In this document: in pieces, positions 42,634 through 50,850 of the stretch
How positions within the stretch are numbered: position 1 is the stretch's first letter
Layout: every line of letters begins with the position of its first letter
DNA from: Mycoplasmatota bacterium
Lineage (GTDB): Bacteria; Bacillota_I; Bacilli_A; RF39; UBA660
NCBI GenBank assembly: GCA_022771205.1
Contig: JALFCF010000007.1
Coordinates: forward strand, 57,105 to 121,104
DNA: 64,000 nt
Direction: 5' to 3'
The notes under the pieces: model-generated
Database searches by the model: none
The model's input: only the letters and a program-made list of their open reading frames with translations
Told to the model about the DNA's origin: nothing
Translations under genes and position numbers: made by a program

Positions 42634-44487
42634 ATGACAAAAAAAGAAAAAATAGAGTTAGTAAGAATTATTATATGTATGATAGTGTTATTGTTAATAG
42701 GAATATTACCAGTAATAAATGTAATAAAATTAATATTATACATAGTCGCATATTTAATTGTTGGCTATGATGTAGTGCTAAAAGCTATAAGAAATGTTTT
42801 TTCTGGAAAGGTTTTTGATGAACATTTTTTAATGGGGTTAGCAACCATAGGTGCCTTTATAACAGGAGAATATTTAGAAGCAGTTTTAGTAATGCTACTA
42901 TACCAAATTGGTGAATTATTCCAGTCTTATGCGGTTGGAAAATCAAGAAGGTCAATTACAGAGTTAATGGATATTAGACCGGATTATGCAAACATTGAAC
43001 AAGATGGAAAATTAGTAAAAGTAGATCCTGAAGAAATATCTATAGGGGATAAGATTGTAGTAAAACCGGGAGAAAAAATACCATTAGATGGAATTGTAGA
43101 AGATGGAGAATCAATGTTAGATACCAGTGCCCTAACAGGTGAGTCAGTACCAAGAAAATCAGTAAAAGGCGATGCAGTACGAAGTGGTTGCATTAACAAA
43201 ACAGGAATGTTAACAATCAAAGTGACAAAAGAATTTGAAGAATCAACTGCTTCAAAAATTCTAGATTTAGTTGAAAATGCCAGCAATAAAAAAGCACATG
43301 CTGAAAACTTTATTACAAAATTTGCCAAATACTATACTCCAATTGTAGTAATTCTAGCACTATGTTTAGCATTCATTCCACCGTTATTTATAAAAGATTT
43401 AACAATGATTGATTGTATAAAAAGGGCTATGACATTTTTAGTCATCTCTTGTCCTTGTGCTTTAGTGATATCAGTGCCACTAGGTTTCTTTGGTGGAATC
43501 GGAGGAGCATCACGCCAAGGAATATTAATTAAAGGAAGTAATTATTTAGAAACCTTAGCTAACACCAAAACAATTGTATTTGATAAAACTGGTACTTTAA
43601 CAGAAGGAAAATTTCAAGTAGTAAAAATAGTTTCCAAAGAAGAAAAAATGTTAGAATTAGCAGCTTTAGCAGAAGCTTATTCATCCCATCCTATTGCGCT
43701 AGCAATCAGAGAAAAATATGAAAATAAAATAAAGAAAGACAAAGTAAAAGATATAAATGAACTAGCTGGTCTAGGAATAAGTGCAAAGATAGATAATAAA
43801 ACAGTATATGTAGGAAATGAAAAATTAATGGAAAAGCATAAAATAAAATATAAAAAAGCTGATGAATTCGGAACGATTGTGTATATATCATTAGAAAAAG
43901 AATTTTTAGGATATATTGTTATTGCTGATAAAGTAAAAGAAAATGCTAAAGAGGTAGTTTCAAGTCTCAAGAAAAAAAATCACATAAAAGAATTAATTAT
44001 GCTTACAGGGGATAAAAAAGAAATTGCTAAAAATATAGCTGATGCTTTAGGATTAGATAAAACATATTCTGAATTATTACCTAAAGATAAAGTAGACAGA
44101 TTAGAAATAATTTTAAAAAAACAAAGTGAAAAAGAAAAAGTTGCATTTGTAGGTGATGGAATTAACGATGCGCCTGTGTTAACGAGAGCAGATATTGGTA
44201 TTGCCATGGGAGCACTTGGAAGTGATGCAGCAATAGAAGCAGCAGATGTGGTAATTATGGATGATGACATTTCTAAAATAAGTACAGCTATAAATCTATC
44301 CCAAAGAACAATTCGTATTGTAAAACAAAATATTTACTTTGCAATTGGTATTAAAATTTTCTTCTTACTCCTTGGAGCCTTAGGAATAGCTAATATGATG
44401 GAAGCTGTATTTGCAGATGTAGGAGTATCTATCCTTGCTATTTTAAACTCTATGAGAGCATTGAAAACAATAAAAGAAAAGAGATGA
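42634..44487 (+). CDS. P1B-type heavy-metal ATPase (Zn/Cd exporter)
   Basis: 617 residues. Two extra N-terminal helices, the actuator motif LTGESVPRK, CPC in ISCPCALVIS (about 272), phosphorylation site DKTGTLTEG (about 316), the P1B-specific SHP motif in AYSSHPIALAI, and GDGINDAPVLTRADIG. There is no HMA domain; the gene before it supplies one. CPC together with a CzrA-type zinc sensor upstream points to Zn (with Cd/Pb) rather than Cu. SD AGGTGA. It ends at a terminator at 44478. Confidence 0.93.
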   Translation: MTKKEKIELVRIIICMIVLLLIGILPVINVIKLILYIVAYLIVGYDVVLKAIRNVFSGKVFDEHFLMGLATIGAFITGEYLEAVLVMLLYQIGELFQSYAVGKSRRSITELMDIRPDYANIEQDGKLVKVDPEEISIGDKIVVKPGEKIPLDGIVEDGESMLDTSALTGESVPRKSVKGDAVRSGCINKTGMLTIKVTKEFEESTASKILDLVENASNKKAHAENFITKFAKYYTPIVVILALCLAFIPPLFIKDLTMIDCIKRAMTFLVISCPCALVISVPLGFFGGIGGASRQGILIKGSNYLETLANTKTIVFDKTGTLTEGKFQVVKIVSKEEKMLELAALAEAYSSHPIALAIREKYENKIKKDKVKDINELAGLGISAKIDNKTVYVGNEKLMEKHKIKYKKADEFGTIVYISLEKEFLGYIVIADKVKENAKEVVSSLKKKNHIKELIMLTGDKKEIAKNIADALGLDKTYSELLPKDKVDRLEIILKKQSEKEKVAFVGDGINDAPVLTRADIGIAMGALGSDAAIEAADVVIMDDDISKISTAINLSQRTIRIVKQNIYFAIGIKIFFLLLGALGIANMMEAVFADVGVSILAILNSMRALKTIKEKR

Positions 44488-44506
44488 TATCATCTCTTTT
44501 TTAATA
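44478..44506. terminator. Bidirectional terminator
   Basis: AAAAGAGATGA / TCATCTCTTTT with minimal loop; it covers the stop codons of the convergent P-ATPase and Cys-rich genes. Confidence 0.8.
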
Positions 44507-45068
44507 TAATATTAGATATAAATCTAGGATAAATGCGGAATAAATTAATAAAAATGCTTTCCCACCATAAATCTTTAATAACTTCTTCCCTAGCAGAAAA
44601 GAAATCATGACGAAGTATAAAACGTTGCCTAATACTAAGACACTTCAATAAAGGCAAATCTTTTTCAGTTAATAAAGTATACCCATTAGCAGCACTAAAA
44701 CAGTAAAACATCTTACAAGCAAAATTACTAGAAGTACACCCTGTTGGTCCAACATATTTACATCTTCTGCAACAACCATTAGTATATTTTTTCTTTTGCT
44801 TCTGAATAAAACATTTTCCATGTTCAAACTGACATATATTTTTATCTTGATAATAAATATCAATTTTCTTACACAAGTCATCGTAGATATATGTAATACG
44901 TTTTTTTCTGTTTTTAATATTTAAAGCATTTATAATATTATCGACCGGAATAAGAGAATTATTATCATAAAACTTAACAAATAAACAAAATATAGAACGA
45001 TAAAGAAATAGCCTATGTTTTAGCTTATTTAAATCTTTAATTGAATGAATAGAAATAGCAATCTTCAT
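44490..45068 (-). CDS. Cysteine-rich protein of unknown function
   Basis: 192 residues from ATG 45068, chosen because AGGTGA lies just upstream. A central block holds eight Cys in about 45 residues: CQFEHGKC, then GCCRRCKYVGPTGC, SSNFACKMFYC. The spacing suggests a metal or Fe-S cluster site. No signal peptide and no clear membrane helix, though the C-terminal third is aromatic (LWWESIFINLFRIYPRF). I do not recognise the family. It is convergent to the zinc pump gene. Confidence 0.65.
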   Translation of the reverse strand: MKIAISIHSIKDLNKLKHRLFLYRSIFCLFVKFYDNNSLIPVDNIINALNIKNRKKRITYIYDDLCKKIDIYYQDKNICQFEHGKCFIQKQKKKYTNGCCRRCKYVGPTGCTSSNFACKMFYCFSAANGYTLLTEKDLPLLKCLSIRQRFILRHDFFSAREEVIKDLWWESIFINLFRIYPRFISNIILKKR

Positions 45069-45196
45069 AATTTTCACCTAATATTATTATAAAAATAAAA
45101 AATTAACTTGTAAATTAGTAAAATATATATAAAATAACAGATAGAAATAAAAAAATATCAATTTGCAAAACTAGAAAAAATAAATACAATAGCAAT

Positions 45197-46750
45197 ATGC
45201 AAATTGGAAAATATACTTTAGATAAATCTCAATCAGAAATTGTACAAGATGAAAGTGACTATTTATTAGTAACAGCTGGAGCAGGAAGTGGAAAAACATT
45301 AACAATATTAGGAAAAATAAATTACTTAATAAAAGAAAAAAAATTACAGGAAGAAGATCTATTATGTATTTCATTTACAAAATCTTCAGCTGAAAGTCTT
45401 AAACAAAAAATACAAAACGAATTAAACTTAAACATCCAAACTTATACATTTCATAAACTATCATTAGAAATAATAAAAAAATCTAAATTGTCTTATGATG
45501 TAGCAATAGAAAATTTACTAGATATGATAATTGATGAATTTTTTATAAAAGATATCTATAATTCAGAATATTTAATGAAATTAGTATGTAAATATTTTAA
45601 AAAAAATTCAAAAAAAGTAAAAGAAGAATACAGAAGTTTAACAACAGAGTTAGATGAGGTAAAAAAACTATGCTCTGCATTTATTAAATTAATGAAATGT
45701 AATAACTATGAACTAAAAGATTTTTTAGTATTTTTATCTAAAATAAAAAGAACTATAATATACCCTACATATAAAAAAGAAAAAATATTATTAACCATAA
45801 TTCTAAATATATATTTAAAATATGATGACTATTTAAAAGAAAATAATGAAATTGATTTTGATGATATGATTATACTAGCAACCCAATTAATAAAGAAAGA
45901 AAAAAGTATTTGGTCTACACGTTATATTATTATTGATGAATATCAAGATACTTCTCAAATTAGATTTTTGTTAATAAAAGAAATACTTAATAAAACCAAT
46001 GCTAAGTTAATGGTAGTAGGAGACGATTTTCAGTCTATTTATAAATTTACAGGTTGTGATATTTCATTGTTTTTAAATTTCAAAGACTACTTTCCTACAG
46101 CTAAAATAAGAAAAATAGAAAAGACATATAGAAATAGTAATGAACTAATAAAGGTAGCAGGAGCTTTTATTATGAAAAATAAAAAGCAGCTAAAAAAGAA
46201 TTTATTTTCCGATAAAAATTTAAAAAAGCCAATTAAAATACTAAAATATATAAATATTAAAAAAATATTTATAGAAATAATAAAAGAATTATCAAAAAAT
46301 AGACACCAAAAAATAATGATATTAGGAAGAAATAATAAAGATATATACATGTTATTAGATGAAAATATAAAAATGAATGGTAAGAACCATGTGATAGTAA
46401 AAGAATATGAATATTTAGATATCATATATATGACTGTTCACAAATCAAAAGGATTAGAAAGTGATAATGTAATTATTATTAATCTTGAAAACAAAATAAC
46501 CGGTTTTCCAAGCAAAATAAAAGATGAAAAAATTACTCGTTTAGTTACTAAAACAAAAGATATTTACCCCTACAGTGAAGAAAGAAGATTATTTTATGTA
46601 GCATTAACCAGAACTAAAAACAAAGTGTTTTTGTTAGTTCCACAAAAAAGCCCTTCGATCTTTATAGAAGAGCTAGAAAATACAATAAATTATTTAGAAC
46701 GCAAGAATAATTTTTTTAAATCTTTAGGTTCTTTTAATAAAAAATCATAA
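45197..46750 (+). CDS. UvrD/Rep-family superfamily 1 DNA helicase (short form)
   Basis: 517 residues, shorter than UvrD/PcrA (~720). SF1A motifs in order: LDKSQSEIVQ (Q motif), TAGAGSGKTLT (I), ISFTKSSAESL (Ia), IIIDEYQDTSQIR (II), VVGDDFQSIYKFTG (III), IEKTYRNSN (IV), TVHKSKGLESDNVIII (V), RRLFYVALTRTKN (VI). The accessory 1B and 2B domains are shortened. Role: 3'-5' unwinding in repair or with mobile DNA. The ATG has no clear SD. Its 3' end overlaps the convergent HAD frame by 61 bases. Confidence 0.88.
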   Translation: MQIGKYTLDKSQSEIVQDESDYLLVTAGAGSGKTLTILGKINYLIKEKKLQEEDLLCISFTKSSAESLKQKIQNELNLNIQTYTFHKLSLEIIKKSKLSYDVAIENLLDMIIDEFFIKDIYNSEYLMKLVCKYFKKNSKKVKEEYRSLTTELDEVKKLCSAFIKLMKCNNYELKDFLVFLSKIKRTIIYPTYKKEKILLTIILNIYLKYDDYLKENNEIDFDDMIILATQLIKKEKSIWSTRYIIIDEYQDTSQIRFLLIKEILNKTNAKLMVVGDDFQSIYKFTGCDISLFLNFKDYFPTAKIRKIEKTYRNSNELIKVAGAFIMKNKKQLKKNLFSDKNLKKPIKILKYINIKKIFIEIIKELSKNRHQKIMILGRNNKDIYMLLDENIKMNGKNHVIVKEYEYLDIIYMTVHKSKGLESDNVIIINLENKITGFPSKIKDEKITRLVTKTKDIYPYSEERRLFYVALTRTKNKVFLLVPQKSPSIFIEELENTINYLERKNNFFKSLGSFNKKS

Positions 46751-47315
46751 TTAATGCTATCATCATAATTATCCCAGCTAGCATAGGCAAACAAAACACC
46801 AGCTGAAGTAGCAGTAAGTAAATCAACATTACTATCTCCTACATATACAGTTTCTTTTGGATCTAATTGAAATTTATCCAAAATAGTAAGAATAGATTCT
46901 GGATTTGGTTTGGGACAACTTACCAAATCAGAAGTAATAACACTGCTGAAAATTGGAAGAATCTTTATGAGGTCAGTAATTTCTTCTAATTCTTCACGAG
47001 TTCTAGAAGTAACAATTCCTAAAAATATATCTTGTTCAGATAATATGTAAGTAATTCTGGAATATTAGGAAACATAGTAACAGGATGTTTTTTTAATAGT
47101 TCTCCCCAATAATGATTAATCTTATTTAATGTATCTTGATTACTAATACCTATTGTTTGAAAGAATTTATCTGTAGTCAGAACGGTTAATTGTTTCATAA
47201 TTTCATCATCATAATAATTTCCAGTAGCAAGATAAAGTGCCTCTTTCAAAGTAGTAAGTTCAGGACCATAACTGTCTACCAAAGTTCTATCAACATCAAA
47301 AATAATATTTTTCAT
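46690..47315 (-). pseudogene. HAD-superfamily phosphatase gene with a frameshift
   Basis: The N-terminal part from ATG 47315 (AGGTGA upstream) has IIFDVDRTLVDSYG (HAD nucleophile Asp) and runs to LLTYYL, then ends in NKIYF and a stop. In another frame the protein continues as EQDIFLGIVTSRTREEL and reaches CPKPNPESIL and ETVYVGDSNVDLLTATSAG (HAD motif IV). The break is near 47037, a one-base change. The joined product would be about 208 residues, phosphoglycolate-phosphatase-like. It may be a real mutation or a sequencing error. Confidence 0.82.
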
Positions 47316-47336
47316 AAAATCACCTATCAATTATAA

Positions 47337-48140
47337 TCAATTTAATTTATCACTGCTCTCTTCAGCTGCAATTTCATCATCAGAGTTAATATTAGAATCA
47401 GAATTATTATCATTGGAAGAAACTGATTCATTTTGCTTTTTAGAAATAGATACAGTTAAAGTTATACCTTCGGTATTATCTATCACTTTACCAGCTCGAA
47501 TACTTTGTTTTAAAACAATATTTGCATCTTTATCTGATTCCTCATATACAACTTGATAAGAAATACCAACTTGATTTAAAGTAGCTGTAGCTTTTTCAAG
47601 CGTTAGACCACGAACATCAGGAACTTTAACCCTAGTATCTAACACACCAACAGTTAATGTAATGACTGCATTTTCGCGAGTTTTACTACCAGCGTGTTTG
47701 CTTTGTTTAATAACATTTCCTACTTCTTCCTCATCAGTAGTAAGTTCTGTTTTTTGTTGATAACTTAATTTAGCATCATTTAATATAGTAACTGCTTCTT
47801 CATAAGAATACCCAATAACATTAGGAACAGGAATATTATTCTCTTGATAATAATGATAAGCAAATACTCCAAGAACACCAGCTAAAGCAATTACGATAAT
47901 TAATAATATGAATACTAAAACTTTAGAAAAGAAATTAGATTTTTGTTTATCTCTAGGAACTTTTTCTTTTTTTATTTTAGTTTTATATTTAGTTTTAGTT
48001 TTAACTTTCTTTTGCTTTTTTACTTTTTGTTTCTTTTTATCTTCACTTTTTTTATCATCCTCAAAGAAGGCTTCGCCGCATCTTTTACAATAAAGGGCAT
48101 CATCTTCATTTTCTGTATGACAAACAGGACAAGTTTTCAT
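47337..48140 (-). CDS. Zinc-ribbon membrane protein with two PASTA domains
   Basis: 267 residues: N-terminal zinc ribbon CPVCHTENEDDALYCKRCG, a Lys-rich cytosolic linker (about 30-68), one membrane helix (VLVFILLIIVIALAGVLGVF), then two PASTA domains outside (VPNVIGYSYEEAVTILNDA and VPDVRGLTLEKATATLNQ) and an acidic Ser/Asn tail. PASTA domains bind peptidoglycan or lipid II and usually sit on PrkC/Stk kinases; here the kinase is replaced by a zinc ribbon. SD GAGGTGA. The following HAD gene starts 22 bases on. Confidence 0.88.
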   Translation of the reverse strand: MKTCPVCHTENEDDALYCKRCGEAFFEDDKKSEDKKKQKVKKQKKVKTKTKYKTKIKKEKVPRDKQKSNFFSKVLVFILLIIVIALAGVLGVFAYHYYQENNIPVPNVIGYSYEEAVTILNDAKLSYQQKTELTTDEEEVGNVIKQSKHAGSKTRENAVITLTVGVLDTRVKVPDVRGLTLEKATATLNQVGISYQVVYEESDKDANIVLKQSIRAGKVIDNTEGITLTVSISKKQNESVSSNDNNSDSNINSDDEIAAEESSDKLN

Positions 48141-48229
48141 AGAATCACCTCATCTTTTATTATACATCAACCAAACAATCTTTAAAATAGTAAAAAATAT
48201 GATAAAATATAAGCAAATGAGGGATTTTT

Positions 48230-50518
48230 ATGGATAATAGTAATGAGTTATTAACACCAGTAGAAAATAAAACAATAATAAAATTAATACAAGAAGGAAA
48301 GTTAGAAGAACTAAAAAAATATAAAGATTTTGCAGCTGTTAAAATTAAAGCATCAACCGCAAAAAGACTAGTAGATACTTTAATATATCAATTTGATGAA
48401 GATGATGAAAATACGCAAGAAAGATTATACAATCAGCTTGATAAAATCATGGACGGAGTAGCAAAAAAAAGATATGTTAGAGACAAACGTACTCTTCGTT
48501 TTAGTAGTGTAAATCAAATTAATGATTATTTATTAAACGAGTTTAGTCGAATAGATGAATATAATCAAGATTTTTACTTTAAAAAAATAGCTAGCATTAT
48601 AAATCAAAAAATAGGTGATGATACTTTTTATAAAAACTGTTTAGAAACCATAAAATACTTTTTCACCCATTACTATAAAAGTGGTAGACTTCCACAGGAA
48701 GTAACATCGTCTTTTTATAATCAAATATTAAATAAACAAGAAGATGCTTATATAAATAAGACAAAGAACACTATGATAAAAAGGTTAAGAAGAATTCTAC
48801 CATTTACTCTAAAAAAAGAACATGGGAGAATAACTGGAGCAAAATTAAGGAAAATAGACGAAATATTGGAAAGTAAAGATTATCAAAAGTTGGGTATTAC
48901 AGAAGAAAGATTAAGAGAATTAATAGCAAGTTATGATGAAGAAATTAATAAAGTAAAAAAAATAAGAAGAGAAAATTTTTATTTAACAAAAGAAAAACTA
49001 CATGAGATTAATGAACAGTTCATATCAGGAAAATTAAATGAGGCAACATTATCACAAATACTTCCTGATGTTAATCAAGAAGTAAGAACAATAATCTTAA
49101 AAAAATACACATTAATAAAAGCAAAGTTTTTAGATAAAATCACCATAACAAAAGATGAACTTCCACCTATCGCCTTAGGATACCACTATAATAATTATAA
49201 AATAGGAACAATGGAAGATATGTATAAAAATATTATAAATATAGTATCAACTATTTCAGAAGAAGAAGCAGAAGATATTATTTTTAATAAAGAAATACCA
49301 AAAGCAATATTAGAATTATTACCACTAGTAGACCATGTTATTGGGTTTAATACAGAAGAAATGATAGAAATTTTAAGAAGCTATCCTATGGTACTGGAAC
49401 ATATGAGAAAAGAAAAAATAATTAAAGAAGCAACAGGTGATAAGGCTTTAGCAAATTTCTTTGAATTTTTAAAAATAACGGAAGCTTACGCAAGTACAGA
49501 TGATATTACTATGAGTATTTTGGGAAAAAATATCATAGAAAGAATTAGATTTTCAGATAAAGTAACAAGTAAAAATCCTATGGATTATTTGAAAGTTTAT
49601 GAAAGCATGTTAGCTAGAGAATATACATTCATTCCACGAGTAGAAGGAGAATTTAAAAATTACTATTATGCATCTGCAGAAGATTATGATAGAGAAAGAT
49701 TATTAATTGGAAAAAACTGTAATTTTAGTTGTATAGGACCTGGGGGCGCGGGGAAAGAAGCTTACTTACAATCACTAACAGGACATAATGCTGATGTAAT
49801 TATGATAAAAGATAAAAATACCAAGGAGTTTGTTGCTAGAAGTCTTTGTTTTAGAAAAGGAAATTATGTGGTATTAGCTCCAATACACGGAACAGTTGGG
49901 ATAGAAGAATCATTATATCATCCCAAACTATTAGCAGAAATAGGGAAACAAATGATAAAACAAAGTTTGGAAAATAATGATACATTAGAATATGTATTTC
50001 TAAGCCCAGATGGTAGATTTTTAGATGATTATTTTCCATTAATAGAAGATAGTTATTTAATGGACCCATTTCCTCATGCAGACTTAGATGAAAGTGCATA
50101 TCTAATAACTAGTACAAAAGATCCAGAACAAGTGGAAATTGATTCTACTATAACAATGCCAGTAATGTATAAAACAAAAAGAGAAAAGGTTAAAGGTAAA
50201 GATGAAGTTGACAATGAATCTTTAACAAGAATAAAAGCACTAGATGTCATTCTAACAGAAAATCAAGAAGATAAAGAAGAAAAAGAACGTAATTTTGAAT
50301 TAGTAAATAAAGATAATTATGATGATATATATATGGGACAAGATTGGTATGTTGCGATAAATGACGGACAAATAGTAGATTGCATAATCTTGCCAACAGG
50401 TCAAGAAGAACAGACAAGAGAAATATCTATATTAAAGGAACAATTGAATAGCTTAAATATGATAAATGGAGATACAAAAAATATTGAAATAAGTAGTAAT
50501 AGAGGAGGTATAAAATGA
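48230..50518 (+). CDS. Large uncharacterised protein (762 residues)
   Basis: I do not recognise a family. Residues ~1-310 are helical and highly charged. Residues ~320-480 continue helical (LPPIALGYHYNNYKIGTMED, LGKNIIERIRFSDKV). The region ~480-700 looks mixed alpha/beta: RLLIGKNCNFSCIGPGGAG, KEAYLQSLTGHNADVIMIKD, VVLAPIHGTVGIEESL, LEYVFLSPDG. The Gly loop GPGGAGKEA is not a proper P-loop (no GKS/T) and is encoded by an unusually GC-rich stretch near 49739-49759. No signal or membrane segment, so cytosolic. It overlaps the cold-shock-like gene by ATGA, so the two are co-translated. Confidence 0.75.
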   Translation: MDNSNELLTPVENKTIIKLIQEGKLEELKKYKDFAAVKIKASTAKRLVDTLIYQFDEDDENTQERLYNQLDKIMDGVAKKRYVRDKRTLRFSSVNQINDYLLNEFSRIDEYNQDFYFKKIASIINQKIGDDTFYKNCLETIKYFFTHYYKSGRLPQEVTSSFYNQILNKQEDAYINKTKNTMIKRLRRILPFTLKKEHGRITGAKLRKIDEILESKDYQKLGITEERLRELIASYDEEINKVKKIRRENFYLTKEKLHEINEQFISGKLNEATLSQILPDVNQEVRTIILKKYTLIKAKFLDKITITKDELPPIALGYHYNNYKIGTMEDMYKNIINIVSTISEEEAEDIIFNKEIPKAILELLPLVDHVIGFNTEEMIEILRSYPMVLEHMRKEKIIKEATGDKALANFFEFLKITEAYASTDDITMSILGKNIIERIRFSDKVTSKNPMDYLKVYESMLAREYTFIPRVEGEFKNYYYASAEDYDRERLLIGKNCNFSCIGPGGAGKEAYLQSLTGHNADVIMIKDKNTKEFVARSLCFRKGNYVVLAPIHGTVGIEESLYHPKLLAEIGKQMIKQSLENNDTLEYVFLSPDGRFLDDYFPLIEDSYLMDPFPHADLDESAYLITSTKDPEQVEIDSTITMPVMYKTKREKVKGKDEVDNESLTRIKALDVILTENQEDKEEKERNFELVNKDNYDDIYMGQDWYVAINDGQIVDCIILPTGQEEQTREISILKEQLNSLNMINGDTKNIEISSNRGGIK

Positions 50519-50727
50519 AAAAGGCAGGAGAAATCACTAAGTTTGATGGTCGTAATGGAATAATAAATGATAAAACAGAAGAATTTGATTTTCACCTTAG
50601 AGATTTAAGTGACAAAAATCAAGCAGAGCCTATTCATTTAGGAGACAAAGTCGAGTTTAGAGCCGAATATAGGGACTATAATGTAAAAATAGCAAAAAAT
50701 ATTAAGGTTTTGCAAAAACGTCAATAG
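50515..50727 (+). CDS. Small cold-shock-domain-like protein
   Basis: 70 residues resembling a CSD/OB fold: GEITKFDGRNGIIND (compare G-x-V-K-W-F-x-x-x-K-G-x-G-F-I), then FDFHLRDLSD (compare F-V-H-x-x-x-I), GDKVEFRAEY, and a final strand AKNIKVLQKR. The aromatic RNP motifs are partly lost, so nucleic-acid binding is uncertain. ATG overlaps the stop of the 762-residue gene; SD AGAGGAGG. Followed by a terminator. Confidence 0.72.
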   Translation: MKKAGEITKFDGRNGIINDKTEEFDFHLRDLSDKNQAEPIHLGDKVEFRAEYRDYNVKIAKNIKVLQKRQ

Positions 50728-50751
50728 TTAGGAAAATAGAATTGAGAAAAT

Positions 50752-50777
50752 AGCGGGCAACTTTTTTTGCTCGCTTT
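50752..50777 (+). terminator. Terminator after the cold-shock-like gene
   Basis: AGCGGGCA / TGCTCGCT stem with a T-rich loop and TTTT after. Confidence 0.75.
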
Positions 50778-50850
50778 TATAAATATCAATAAAAAAGTAT
50801 AACCAAATGATAAAAATATGATAAAATAAAATAAAATAGGAGGGGTGGCT

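Noticed and set aside
49720..49770. Walker A P-loop in the 762-residue protein (GPGGAGKEA)
   Set aside because: No Ser/Thr follows GK, and no Walker B is found at a suitable distance.
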